A stretch of DNA of 64,000 nt from assembly GCA_023614405.1 (NCBI GenBank), contig CM042685.1, forward strand, positions 90,262,684 to 90,326,683. Direction: 5' to 3'. The stretch's first letter is position 1; every line of letters starts with the position of its first letter. A program made the translations under genes and the position numbers. Under the pieces are notes generated by a model. That model was not told where the DNA came from. It did no database searches and saw only the letters and a program-made list of their open reading frames with translations. Positions 46,773 to 59,000 of the stretch are shown in pieces. This DNA is from Avena insularis. Taxonomy: Eukaryota; Streptophyta; Magnoliopsida; Poales; Poaceae.

Positions 46773-49700
46773 TGCCTTGTTTGCTTAGGAACTAGAGTGA
46801 TATAATCTAGTAGCTCATCATTTATGACCCAACCCATGTTTGTGATCATCAATCTCAAATCAAGCATCCAAATCTGGATCTATCCTAAGCCACTCAAGTG
46901 CCCTCTCATCTCCTGCTCAAATCAATCCCAGTATAATCCCTCTAGATGGTTTCCAACTCAGTGGAGACCCAATCTAATAATGAATCCTATATACTTAGTG
47001 AGTACCTCAAGATCATCTCCTTAATCATATGTTTGGAACCTACCATCCTCTCAAAAGTCTCTACACTTGCACTCTAGTCTAAAAGCCTAAAGCTGCCAAA
47101 ATGGCCAAGTCTGGATTTCCTATCTGGATACCATCTTTGGAGCTCTACATTTTCTAACCTAGGTGCCTTATTGGGAATGCATTTGAAACATCTTGTAGTA
47201 CATATTTAATACTACCAAAGCCCACTCTTGTCCTTGGCTAAGCCATAATAATCTTTTCTGCAAATCTTATAAACTTGCCTACTTTAGCAGAAGCTCACAT
47301 CTAAATTCCACCTCCCCTTGACTAATCATGTCCTATCAACCCCCACTTCACATATTTCCATTGGAGCCTTGTGCTTCTTAAACCCACATGGTTTACGAGG
47401 CTACCTGATGTATCTGCTATGGCAGCCTGATTTTCAACAAAGTTTGCCATCTCCTCTAGATCACCTCAACTCCAACCAAGCCTAACTCTTGCTTCCTGGA
47501 TCATTATATGACTTGGTCTAACCATCCATATACCCCTTATCCCAAGGTGAGCTCTGAGATCACTAAGCCAACCTTGTTTAGGTGGCATCAGAATACCCAA
47601 ACCCTAGATCCTCCAAGAATCTAGTTTCCACCCTATTCACCACTTTTCTTCAAAACCAAGGTTGACCTTGATGCCTACATCAAGTTTACAGCATCTACCT
47701 TGGAAATAAGCATCCCCAAATAATTCTCCCAATTATTTGGATTGTTAAACTATTTTATTTCATTCACTCACCAATTCCTCAACAACCTTGTCTTTAAAGG
47801 CAAGTTTGTTTTTCTCCAAATCACCTTGCCAACTCAAGGCATATTTGGTGCCTATATATCATATCCCCTCTTTTCAACTCAAAAATAAATATTTTTGAGA
47901 TTATTTATAATTTCTATTTGCCCTTTTTCTTAAATGGCAGAAACAAGAAATAATTCCCCAAAAATACTTTTCCACCTCAATAAATCCCAATAAAATTCTC
48001 CAATGTGTGTTATGGTATTTAGGAGCATATCACATCAAAAACCAAGTTGATCCAATGTAAAATTATAAGTTTTAGCTCCCATAATCTACTTATGCACCTT
48101 CTGAAGATTTGCAAATTAAATGGGATTATAACCATCAGAAAAATCCCATTTACTTCCCGGAGAGATTTTTTGACCTACTCTACGTACCAGTATCATTTCC
48201 ACACTTTTTCCAGTGCAACATTTTCAACTTCCTTCACAAGCCTTCTTTTGATCAAATTTGCAAACTCAATCAAATCTTGATTCAAACCAGAACCAAGCTA
48301 GCTCCAATCTTCCCCAATACTACTCCACAGCATCATCACACTCTCCCCTGGTCGACCAACACTGTAGCATGCCCCCACACCCCTTGTCCCACAAAATTAT
48401 TTAAGGAGACAAAGGCAAGGTCTTGTCTAAACTAATTCTTTACTCCTCACAGCATCCCACTCCCTCTCTGTTCTATGCACGACCATAAGAACACCACACA
48501 CCCTCCCCACCGCCCATGGCCACCAATGGGAAGACCTTGGACCATGCCCCAACTCCCAAATGAGCTTGGTTCACCATGGACTGACGCCTATCGGTTTATA
48601 ATGCCTAAAGGACACCCATCACCCTCCCTTCAGCTCATTTGCCTCCTCATTTCCCCACTCACCTCCCCAGCACCTCCTCTCCCTCTCCCCTGCTCAACAT
48701 TGCCCGAGAGAGAGGCAAGGTTCGGCCATGGCAAAGAAACCGAGCCCCAAGCTCGCCTCCCTCCTCCTTCCTCTCTGCATGTCACTCTACCCAGCTCCCC
48801 TCTTCTCACTTATGCTCTGGGTACTCCTCTTGTTGACATGCAGGCATCACCGAAGCTGCACCGGCCAGCTCCGGCGTGCTCCTCTCGGGTGCTCCGGCGC
48901 GGGCACCCTCCAAACGACAAAACCAGGTGTGTCGCCCATCCCCGAGGCCGCCCCGGACCACCCCTCCTCCTCCCCCGCATCTCCAGCGCCGGCAGGACCT
49001 TAGGTGAGCGCCCCGCTACCACCTGCCCGACCTAGGGTTCGCGTGCGCCCTTGAGCGCGAGCAAAGGAGGAAGACGGCCCTGAGCCGTCAGATCTACTCT
49101 GATCGGACGACCCTCAACCCCTCATAACCCTTCACTCTCCCCTCTCACCGCCACACGGGCCCTGACCGGCCCAGTTGACCCCCTCCCCCGCGCACGCCAC
49201 GCTAGGGTGAGCCGGGATTCCCCTGTTCGGCCCATCACCGACAGGGATCTGGCCCAGAACCCCTCCTTTTCTTATAAATTCTTTTCTCAGATCTATTCCT
49301 ATGCAGTTTGGTTTAAATCCAAACAAAATAGTAAAACCCCATATTTTGGCCAGATCTAAATTTTTACACATGCATGCACCATTTCTCTAGCATGCAGACT
49401 CAGATTAGGACCAAAACGTTGCTTAGAATAAATAAGATAAATCATTTCCTAAGACCTGTCCTAATCACTAAATAAATTCTCTAGGAGGTTTTACAAACCC
49501 AAATGGAGTAAATCCAATTGTTACTGAGAGGTATCATCTGTAACTTTCTTGTCCCACTGGCCCCACCTTATTTTTCTTCATAGTTTTGCTGATAGCAAAA
49601 ATAACAAAACAAGGCGTTTCCTGCCTTTAGGAAATTTTCTAGGTCAAACCAAGTGTAGTTCTGACCTAATTCCAACTCTCAGATGACACATCTAACCATA

Positions 49701-51385
49701 TATTCAAAAACCCAGTGGATCATATTTTTATGAGTCTCTGTTAAATTTTGGGGACTTAAACTCTTCTATGCATGGTTTAATCACTAATAAAAACACCACA
49801 GTAGCTCTGTAACACCAAAAAGGTTGATTCCAATTTCTACATAAAGGTATTCTCAGTATCTAACATATGTCCTTGTAATCAACTAAAAAACTTCTGTAGA
49901 TTAAATCTGATGAAAAAGACAAATCCTATCTAGTACTGCCTTTGGGAAATTCTCAAAGGAATTATGTTAATTTTTTTGAGGAGATTCCAACTCCTCTTGA
50001 TTAAGTCCATCAAATAATACCTCTTTACCCAAGGAAATAATTTTTGGAACTCTATAGAAGTTCTGGTGAATTATTTCCTAAAACTAGAGTTTTAATCACT
50101 ATAATATCCATTATAAATCAAGGGAAATTGATAAAATAGTGAAACCAATTTTGTTGGCTTCATTTTATCAATACCTATCTGATGATATGATTTTTATACA
50201 ATGGTATCATACAGATCAAACCCTTGATCAAAATCCTCTCTCTTAGGTATTTCCTAAACGATAAATCCAAAGGGATCCTTTCCCTAATGCCTCCAAATAT
50301 TCTCTCGACCCAATCAAATCAAACCACCAACATCCTACAGATCTATATCATGTATTCATACTTGGCTTGCTGTATGGTTTGACGATTGTATGCCTTGTAT
50401 TGATTTGGTGTTGTTTGTTCGCATGTATGCTTCATAACGGTGATAGTTGCGTTTGTGTGACGCCGAGAAGAAGGAAGCATCGGGTTTCTCGTATTATTAT
50501 TTTTATTGGTATTCTGGTTATCTAACGCCATCAAGGGACATCTCGCTGGTCACAGGCAAGCCACCTTCTTGCTCATACACCTTGTCCTATTATTTTATAT
50601 ATGCATGTTTTATCTACTCATTTTTGCAAAGTGCATTTGTTTTACTATAATATACTTTATATGGGGAATGTTTGTATCCCACAAATAATTACCCCTTAGT
50701 ACCATTAGGTACAACCTATCTATATAATACCTACCTTCCCTTAGTATGGTAGATGGTGTTTAACACCATAAACCCTTGGAGATCCCATTTTAGCCGAAAC
50801 AAAAGTGTAGGATGGGAAGACTCCGGAAAAAGGTTTACAAAAATGTTTTATGAGAAAACCTATGTGAGGCTTGGCCTACCAAGTGATGTTGAAAAATGAG
50901 AAGGTTTTTGGTTTACAAAAATGGTCAGACGAAAGATGGAGGAAAAATGTTTACAAAAACACGCCCGGCTGTACAATTCCTAATGCTTGAGCAATTAACC
51001 CGTGCAACCACATTACTCTAGAATGGGACAGGGCTGGGCTGGAAGTTTGTCTAATCCGGTATAGGTGTCTCAAACTACTATGGGGAAGAACAAATTCCCG
51101 AAGGCTGGGCTTTCCGCTGTAAAGGCCCATGTGAAACATCGGTCTGGGAAGGTAAATACTGTCTAAATGGCGGCCAGACAATACTATGAGCCCCTCATTG
51201 AAAGCGCACACCCTACAGGGTGCAAAACGCGCCCCGGTTGGCTTGTGACTATATAGTGCGTCCCGGTGTTGAGGGGATTAACATCATAGGGTAGGCACTT
51301 GTATCATAGAGGGTATTCGAAAGGTCTTGACCAGTTATTCGACCCACGATCGGTGTAGATCAGGGACGGGTAATCAAATGGTGTG

Positions 51386-51462
51386 GCTACAGTGTATAAC
51401 CTATGCAGAGTGTAAATCTATTCGAATAGCCGAGTCCTCGGTCATGGACGGTTGTGATGGCT
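51386..51462 (+). promoter_or_regulatory. Conserved hairpin block 1 in LTR D
   Basis: Contains TGCAGAGTGTAAAT, the 12-bp palindrome CTATTCGAATAG, CCGAGTCCTCGG and CATGGACGGTTG. The first parts line up with 4829-4905 of LTR A, although the two LTRs are otherwise hard to align. It lies about 670-745 bp before the LTR end, much as in A. Confidence 0.6.
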
Positions 51463-51787
51463 GCTGTACGTGGGTGATGGTTTTGATTTCAAAAAGGACT
51501 TCGGAAAAGCAATGGCTCGAAAAAAAAATTAACCATGGGATGGTCCGGAAAATGGAGGAAGGAGGTTGGTCATGAGATTACCGGAAGGAAAAACAAATGG
51601 GTGACCCAAATCCTAGTGTTTTCTTAAAACTTTTCAAAAAGGTTACCAAAATGTTTTACAAAAGTTTTCAACAAAGATATAGAGTCATGCTGTATCTACA
51701 AGAGAAACTAATTTACAAAAGAACCTCTTATGGAGCCATCCTACCATAGCCATACTGCATATCCTTTGCTAATTGTTATCTTAAGGT

Positions 51788-51846
51788 GGTTTGCGAGTAA
51801 TATTCAAAGTACTCACCGGCATTGTCCCTGGCTATTTACTTGGCCA
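51788..51846 (+). promoter_or_regulatory. Conserved hairpin block 2 in LTR D
   Basis: GGTTTGCGAGTAATATTC, then AAAGTACTCA, then TTGTCCCTGGCTATT and TGGCCAGA, in the same order as 5128-5172 of LTR A. Confidence 0.55.
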
Positions 51847-52135
51847 GATTTTTTAGAAGCAAGAGGAACGATGGAGACTTCTGACGTCTATGCGAGCTAG
51901 GCCATCTTCCCAGTCAGTTGCCTGTAGGTTAAGGCATGACAAGGGCTCTGCGCTTGGAGACTTCCGCTACTAGTGTTGTATTCGCCATAATGGCCACTTT
52001 GTAAGTTTTGTACTCGTTACTTGATGGATGATGTAATGATACTAGTCGGTTATGCTCATGGCTCACTGCTCATGGGAACGTGAATTGTATGCATAACAGG
52101 TATTCCCGGACCGTAAATCCGGGGTGCCACAGACA

Positions 52136-52150
52136 TGGTATCAGAGCCAT
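52136..52150 (+). other. Primer binding site of D
   Basis: TGGTATCAGAGCCAT lies four bases after the LTR end, complementary to initiator methionine tRNA. Confidence 0.85.
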
Positions 52151-52641
52151 CCTAACTGTAGGAGACCTTACTTAGCATGGACATTAGGCAGGACAACCCC
52201 TATTTATGATAACACCGGTTTTTGAAAACTATTTTCTCAAAAGGTTTTCTAAAGATTTCTTATCTCATATTCTTTGACTTAAACAATTTGAAATTGAATT
52301 ACTCTATAACTCATCTACTTCAACTCACCTGTTTTCACAAACAAAGTCCGACTCGGAGACTATGAAGACGGATACCCCGAAGAGAAGACACTGAGACAAG
52401 CAAAGCAAAGAAGCTACCAACGACGTTAGACACTACAAGATCTCCCTACCAACGGAGTCCTTCATCACCCCCAATCAAGTACGGCACCGATGACAAAAGA
52501 CGGCAAGACAGAAGTTAAGACCCCAGTAAAGTCCATACTTAGGATTATCATATCTAAAGTAGGATTCCCCTTTATGGCATGTAGTTACCCCCTTAGTACC
52601 CATGGTAGGCCCTGCTTGCTTGTCTTGTGCATGTTTGATGC

Positions 52642-52917
52642 TTGGAATGTGTTTGCTTGTCTGCCCTGGATCCTCCGATCCTAGAAGTTCTGACACCAAT
52701 TCTGGCATATCTCGATGCTAACCCTTGCAACCTCATAGCCGGAAACCTCTCATCAGCAGGATGGCCACATAGGAAAGCCTCGACCACCCCAAGTAAAGCT
52801 CTAAGGCATCTTTACACTCAACTCCAATTCCAAAGAACCAACCACTCTCTACTTCGAGAGTCGTCCGAGGAAAACCAAGCCATGACGCCGCTTAATATTA
52901 CCCATGTACCTGGATAA
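52642..52917 (+). CDS. D internal ORF 1, possible dsRNA-binding-domain-like segment
   Basis: 91 codons in the internal region of D. Residues about 10-61 read DPPILEVLTP..., then LIAGNLSSAGWPHRKAS and PSKALRHLYTQL. The arrangement 'PP...EV..., G.L.S.GW..RKAS..PSKAL..LY' resembles the second half of a double-stranded-RNA-binding motif, where a Gly-rich loop and a basic KKxAK-like helix end in 'AL..L'. This is a weak pattern match by eye. A splice-acceptor-like TTTGCAG at about 52970 separates it from ORF 2, so the two could be exons of one protein. No alternative family is recognised. The first residues, before about residue 10, are probably not part of the real protein. Confidence 0.3.
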   Translation: MECVCLSALDPPILEVLTPILAYLDANPCNLIAGNLSSAGWPHRKASTTPSKALRHLYTQLQFQRTNHSLLRESSEENQAMTPLNITHVPG

Positions 52918-53032
52918 ATCTGTACATATCTGTGTTATCTCACCCTAAAACCATAAACCTTCCTCTTTGCAGATCGAACCCATTGATGAATCATGGCTAA
53001 GCGCTGGATTCCCAGTGCTCCGCTAGGACTCC

Positions 53033-53530
53033 TTGCAGCTTTGCGGATACACCCAACCTCCCACCTACCAACTCCACAAGGGACTGGAAACCGGGTTATA
53101 TCCTAGACAAGTTACCATCTATCCACAGTATGGTGTACCAGGAGAACCCATTCGCGCCACGACATTTAGCATGCCAACCCGAGTGCTGGCTCTAAATATG
53201 GCTGCAAGAGAAGCACTATTTCGCATCAGGGATGTCCTTCCTGAAATGAGGCAACCCACAACCTTCTATGTACCCATCAAAGGCAGCGTGGACTCATCTG
53301 GACAATCCCAAGATACTCGCTTGACCTACCCTGCCCTGCAGCTACAAGCCCGTTATAGTTATGCTGGGAATGAGCTTCTCACCGCAGTTGTCGACGAGTA
53401 CTGCCGCACCCAAATGGAACTTCCTCGTGTGCAAGCTATCCTCCACCGCAAAGAAGCTCTAGAAGTCCAGCAGAGGAATCAAGCCCTAATGAAGGAAATG
53501 GAAAAAGCCTCTGGAAGCCGCATCCTCTAA
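53033..53530 (+). CDS. D internal ORF 2, possible dsRNA-binding-domain-like segment
   Basis: 165 codons, the longest non-repetitive frame in D's internal region. Residues 5-67 read GYTQPPTYQLHKGLETGLYP, then QVTIYPQYGVPGEP, TTFSMPTRVLALNMAAREAL and FRIRD. The order 'PP.Y......G......V.I......G......(S/T)......MAA.EAL' resembles a dsRNA-binding motif. A second half (residues 75-165) contains ATFYVPIKG-like text, then LQARYSYAGNELLTAVVDEY, and ends in a Gln/Glu-rich helix (KEALEVQQRNQALMKEMEK). The frame lacks a good ATG, fitting a downstream exon after the TTTGCAG near 52970. It is not a recognised Gag, protease or RT. It could instead be a diverged Gag-like protein. Confidence 0.35.
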   Translation: MQLCGYTQPPTYQLHKGLETGLYPRQVTIYPQYGVPGEPIRATTFSMPTRVLALNMAAREALFRIRDVLPEMRQPTTFYVPIKGSVDSSGQSQDTRLTYPALQLQARYSYAGNELLTAVVDEYCRTQMELPRVQAILHRKEALEVQQRNQALMKEMEKASGSRIL

Positions 53531-54540
53531 GGAAGAAAGAGGTGTGTGACCGCTCGGCAGTATCTCAAGAGGTTCAAGCCACCCCAAGATATACAAGGAT
53601 CTTCCACCCACCTCCCTAAAGATGAAGATGAAGCCAAAGAGGATTCCCCTGGATCGTCCGCAAGCGGCAACTAGCCTAGAGTAGTACCTATGTATCGTCC
53701 TAGAACCTATTTGTAAAACTCTAAGTGCCTTGTCACCCTGCGGCACAGACCTGTTTTGTAAACTCTTAAGTACCTCCGCCACCGACTGGCTTGAACCTGC
53801 TAAATCTATGGATGTTATGCAAGCATGATATCCTTCTTTGCATGTTTTACCCACGACGTTGCATCCGACCAACCCGAAACGCCCCTTTCCGATAGACCTC
53901 CTAACTCCTGAAGTGGTTCCGATGACGTCGACAAAAGATAACTACCCCGAAGGAAAGATGTAGCGACATTCCCCGACATCAGCATATGACTCCTATCAAG
54001 GAAGTCGACAACTTCACCAAGAACCCCTAATTTTGTTCTAAGTGGGAAAGACCAGTCTTTCCCGCCCAAAAGCTCGATAGACCCCTGGAGTCGAGCACTA
54101 GTTAGCACTAAGCGATGACCACCCCTCACTACCCAAATCGTCGACCCTGTAAGAAGAACGACAATCAGCACTCCAGAATCAGAAGGAACTTTACGAAAGT
54201 CCTCCACTCCAAGGTCGACTGCCCAGCCAACATCCCGGTGTATCAAGACCATGAAGAAATAAATTCGACCACGAGGTGAAGGAATGAATAAGATTAAACT
54301 CGCTGTATCGCCTCAAGAAGGAAGTACCCATTCGACGATAAACCTACCTAGACTTGTCCTAAGGGGAAAAGACTCGCTTAAGTTAAAGCCCAAACCAGAA
54401 GCCCTCAGCTCCAACCCGTGACTACCCATGCTGGGTATTTGTAAAACTTGTTAGCGCCTAATATTTCCACCGCTGAAATTGTTAAGCGGATGTTATCACC
54501 CCAACCCTACTCCTCCCTCATCTCGGGACGAGATTATTTT
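53531..54540 (+). other. Non-coding 3' part of D's internal region
   Basis: About 1 kb with no motif of retrotransposon proteins. Two ORFs on the minus strand (53486-53872, 53815-54252) have no recognisable domain and are probably chance. It leads to the polypurine tract at 54541-54552. Confidence 0.5.
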
Positions 54541-54554
54541 AAGGGGGAAAGGTC

Positions 54555-56043
54555 TATAACATCCCAATTTCAACAACCCTGATTTAATGTCCAAAAGGCA
54601 AAAATTAGGGGGAACAAAAACTTTTTCTTGCATTGTGTGCTTACCTGTTTGCTTGTGCTCAAGCAATTGTTTGTGTATTAGTTGTGTACTCGTCATCTCA
54701 ACACTATTTTACAAATACTATTTTACAAAAGAGATGTCTTAGCTCATCTTTCATATTCTCAAATGTTCTGATATTTCAAAAACCTGAGCCAAGATGACTT
54801 TGACACAACCACATACCTTACTAGTTTAGATTGCCAAAACTATGGAGACCTACATATTATCTCCTTATGTTTTCAAGACAGAACCTTCAACTACTCTTAT
54901 CCCTAGGTTTCCAAAACCTTATTAAAACCTTTTATTCCAATCTTGGTAGTAATACCAAGATGATCCTTATCTTACTTCAAAGAAAAACCCCTTTCCAAAA
55001 TACCCCTCCTTACCTAAAGCTAGGCTTGATGGTAACCCTAGTAGTAGCTAGGTAAGTGTTAAGATGAATTGCCTTGATCTGTTGTCTGATGAACTGCCTT
55101 GATCTGCTGATTGCCTTGTTTGCTTAGGAACTAGAGTGAGCTAATCTAGTAGCTCATTCCTTAGGACCCAACCCATGCTTGTGATCATCAATCTGAAAGA
55201 AAGCATCCAAGTCTGGATCTATCCTAAGCCACTCAAGTGCCCCTCTCATCTCCTGCTCAAATCAATCCCAGTACAATCCCTCTGGATGGTTTCCAACTCA
55301 GTAGAGACCCAATCTAAGCATGAATACTATCTACTTAGTGAGTACCTCAACATAATCTCCTTAATCATAAGTTTGGAACATACCATCCTCTCAAAAGCCT
55401 CTACACTTGCACTCTAGTTTAAAACCCTAAAGCTGCCAAAATGGCCAAGTCTAGATTTCCTATCTGGATACCATCTTTGGAGCTCTACCTTTTCGAACCT
55501 AGGTGCATTCTTGGGAATGCATTTGAAACATCTTGTAGTACATATTTAGTACTACCAAAGCCCACTCTTTTCCTTGGCTAAGCCATTCTAATTCCCAATC
55601 ATCCATGATGGTTTTGTAGTCAAGATAATAATCTTTTCTGCAAATCTTATCAACTTGCCTACTTTGGCAGAAGCTCACATCTGAACGCCACCTCCCCTTG
55701 ACTAACTCCCTGCTGGGTTATGATATAATAATCATGGCCTATCAACCCCCACTTCACTTGTTTCCATTGGAGCCTTGTGCTTCTTAAACCCACATGGTTT
55801 AGGAGGCTACCGGATGTATCTGCTATGGCAGCCTTATTTTCAACAAAGTTTGCCATCTCCTCTAGATCACCTCAACTCCAACCAAGCCCAACTCTTTCTT
55901 CCTGGATCATCTATATGACTTGGTCTAACCATCCATATACCCCTTATCCCAAGGTGAGATCTGAGCTCACTAAGCCAACCTTGTTTAGGTGGCATCAGAA
56001 TACCCAAACCCTAGATCCTCCAAGAATCTAGTTTCCATCCTTT
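54555..56043 (+). repeat. 3' LTR of D, truncated by insertion of C
   Basis: Begins TATAACATCCC (G to A at the second base) and aligns to the first 1450 bp of the 5' LTR until 56043. It contains two segments missing from the 5' LTR near 55590-55630 and 55705-55735. The remainder should continue to the right of element C, outside the window. The candidate TSD copy of C is CCTTT at 56039-56043. Confidence 0.85.
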
Positions 56044-59000
56044 TACCAACACTCAGATTTTTAATCCCAGATGCCTGTTATGCCATACATCGCAATCCAA
56101 GGATTATAATTTTTGTGAGACATAACAGATTGGATATCATAGTACATCATCCATTACAAACCACACATAAGGTCTTACACAAATAAGGATCTCATGATCC
56201 AATCTTAATACAATTCAAGCAGCGTAATAATGTAATAATAACGATAGCGTAGGTGAAGCTCCATCTTCATGGTCACAGGCAATGCTGACGATGGGAGATG
56301 ATCCTAGTTGTCGTAACCTTCCTGCTATCCGTCTTCCTGATACTCCTCTTCATAGTCTGGCCACGGGAATATCTAGGGACAAATCCATGAGTACTCTTTA
56401 AGTACTCGCAAACTAATACTAACAAGTGAAGTGGTTTTGAAATAGGATATACTAAGCTCTAGGGTTGTTTTGCAAAAAGCCAGATTTACCTCTACTGAGT
56501 TCAGAAGCAAAGAAATCTAGTTGAAAGTTTTATAACACCTAAGTGGGAACTTGAATTTCATGTCACAACTCTGTTGTGGTCAAGTCAAATTCACAAATCA
56601 TTTCACAAGTCATTTTGAAAACATCTGATGACGGAACAGTATGGCCACTCCAACTGTCCATAACCGCGGACGCGGCTATTCGAATAGTTTGACACTCTGT
56701 AGAGATTGTACACTTTCACCACAACATTCGATACATCCGTCAGGAACAATCCTAAATTCACCATACTCAGTATGCGGATAATCAATCCAAACCTTTCAAT
56801 TACACGCCCTAGTATAGGCACCTCTCTTGTGAGTTTGGCCTCTCAACCATGACCAACTATCATCTTGGGTACTGCACAGGTGGACAATCTTCACAAGGTA
56901 GCCTCAGCTCCGACCTTGGCCGCAAGGGAACCCATACTAAGGTATATAAATTTCCAGTCAAGCCCTACCCAAGTTTCGGATATTTTGGTTATACGATAAA
57001 ATTGGAATGATATCGCATCCAGACAACCATCAGTTTTATAAAGGGCTAAGGCTCATGCCTTAACATTTTCAATCATCAAAATCATCTGGTGTTCATGAAC
57101 ACATGTCAAAACATTTCAATAGAATGACTCATAATTCCAAGGTTTTCATAACCATTTTCACCAAGTATTCCCATCTAAAGTTGATCAAATTTTAAGCTTA
57201 ACACTAGCATCTACATGTGGGGGTAAATACTAATGAGGGGTGGTAAACAATTGGATCTTATCTAAGTTCAGTCTCATGCCTCAATATGACATCAAGATTA
57301 TCTAACTTAGGCCGAGTTTTATGCTCTTTATGCTACCTTTAAATATATTTCTGAAATCTACAAGTCACTAAGTACACTCTAAGAGAAAGCTTTAATAAAG
57401 AAATAAAAGAATTAAGCTTGCAAATAAAACTGGGATTTGGTATCATCAAGTGGGTATAATCACATTTGCTTAAGGCATATAGTTGGCATAGTAACAAGCA
57501 AGTTTTAGCTTGCCAAGTCTACTGGTAGTATTAGGCTTGCCTTCTATAGAGCAGTGGTTGAAGTTTTCCTCGGCTTCCTCCTCGTAGTATCCTCCTTCCT
57601 CCTCGTATCCTTGGTCGGTACTAGCGTCTATAAATAAATACGAGGTACACAATCACCAAACAATACTTAACTATTTCTATTTATCACACAAAGGTTCACA
57701 CTAGACAATCTAGCATCATCACTAACATTACAAAGATTAAAGCACTTGTCTCATTTATTTTATTTTGGAAAAGTAATTTCTACTCATTGAAAAACTACTT
57801 AAGATTTAATATTCTCCTTCTAAAACATGGGATCATGTTGACACATGTCATCACCACATATTTCAGTACTTAGGAATGTGATTTAAAGTGGTGCGACAAT
57901 TTAATAAGGTTTAACCTTTTTATTTTAATTAAATAAAAGGACTAGAATGGCCTATGAGGAATTCTCTTATTACTTGATCATTATTTCTGCCAATAACCCT
58001 ATATATTTTTATATATTCTGAAAGGTATGGTTAAATGTGATTTTTGAGAGTTGTAATCAACTCAAAAGCTTTTATGTTTGAATTTTGAAAAATGTTTGAA
58101 TGCAGAAAAGCTTATGCCTTGTTATTTTTACCATGGGTGATCTACAAATCCAATTGGTTTGAATACAATGGGATTGGATTAAGCACTCCAGAACCTTTCT
58201 AACAAAATTGGTTTCATGCATTTCGGTTTAGTGAATCGAGCTGGGTTGATTTTGAATATAGGTAAAGAACTGAGTTTGAAACTAAATGAATAAACCTAAG
58301 TTTGAAATGTTGGGTCACGCAGGATGTTTAATTGGGCCGACCACTATGCACATCGCGCGCGGGGGCTGGTTAAGTGAGCGACCCCACTCGTCAGTGAGAC
58401 AGCGAGTGGTGAAGCGGTACTAGGAGATTAGGGCTGTGTGATCTAACTCTAATCCTACGTCTCTAGTTCATCGTCCACGCCTGAACAGTACGCGGCGAGG
58501 TTGAACCCTAGCACGACCAGTGGGGGTCGATGGGGGATCACCGGGGCTGCGGTGATGGTCGGTGATGGGGGCGAACGACGAAGTCGACGACATCGATCCT
58601 CCTGGTACCGACAGCTCCTCCTGGGGCCGGCCCAATCGATGGCGCCTCTCCTCCTCTACAACGGCGAACTCAAGTGAAATTCCGGCCACCTGGTGCTCGC
58701 CTTGCTCCGGGGGCGAGTGGGTGTGATCAGTGAGAGGTGGGGAGTGAGATGGTGTGAAGAGTTTGCGCTGGGAACGCCTCTATTTATAGTGCTTGAAGGG
58801 GACCGACGGGCGCGGTTGGAGCTCATCGTGGTCATCGGCACAGCGTGCTATTGGCATGGGCAACGATAGGGGCGGTGCGTTGCCTCCTGGCGAAGCTCAA
58901 CGGCTTGATGGTGAGGCGTGGGGTGGTGAGGAACGGTCGGAACATCGCGGCGCTCTGGACGGGTACAACAGCAAGTTTAATGGCGCACAACGTCTACGGC

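Larger units (their letters stand above)
46190..52131 (+). repeat. 5' LTR of D
   Basis: 5942 bp. A possible TATA region near 48397 (TATTTAAG) precedes a C-rich leader (48440-49260) in which all ORFs look like chance. An earlier TATATAT at 47853 is the alternative. Hairpin-rich blocks lie at 51386-51462 and 51788-51846. Compared with the 3' LTR it lacks two segments (about 45 bp near 47246 and about 30 bp near 47325) and has one more 25-bp repeat at 46698. Confidence 0.85.
46190..56043 (+). mobile_element. Element D: LARD-like Gypsy with 5.9 kb LTR
   Basis: The 5' LTR 46190-52131 (TGTAACAACCC...GGGGTGCCACA, 5942 bp) is followed by a methionine-tRNA primer site at 52136. A short internal region of about 2.4 kb follows, then the purine tract AAGGGGGAAAGG at 54541-54552, then a 3' LTR from 54555 that matches 46190-47640 until it is cut at 56044 by element C. 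No protease, RT, RNase H or integrase is present. An LTR far larger than the internal region, with no pol, fits the LARD class (for example Sukkula of barley), though I cannot say it is that family. It sits in LTR E; the expected TSD copy is GAAAC at 46185-46189. Confidence 0.85.

Noticed and set aside
48475..49035. 186-codon ORF
   Set aside because: Pro/Ser/Arg-rich frame in the C-rich leader of LTR D.
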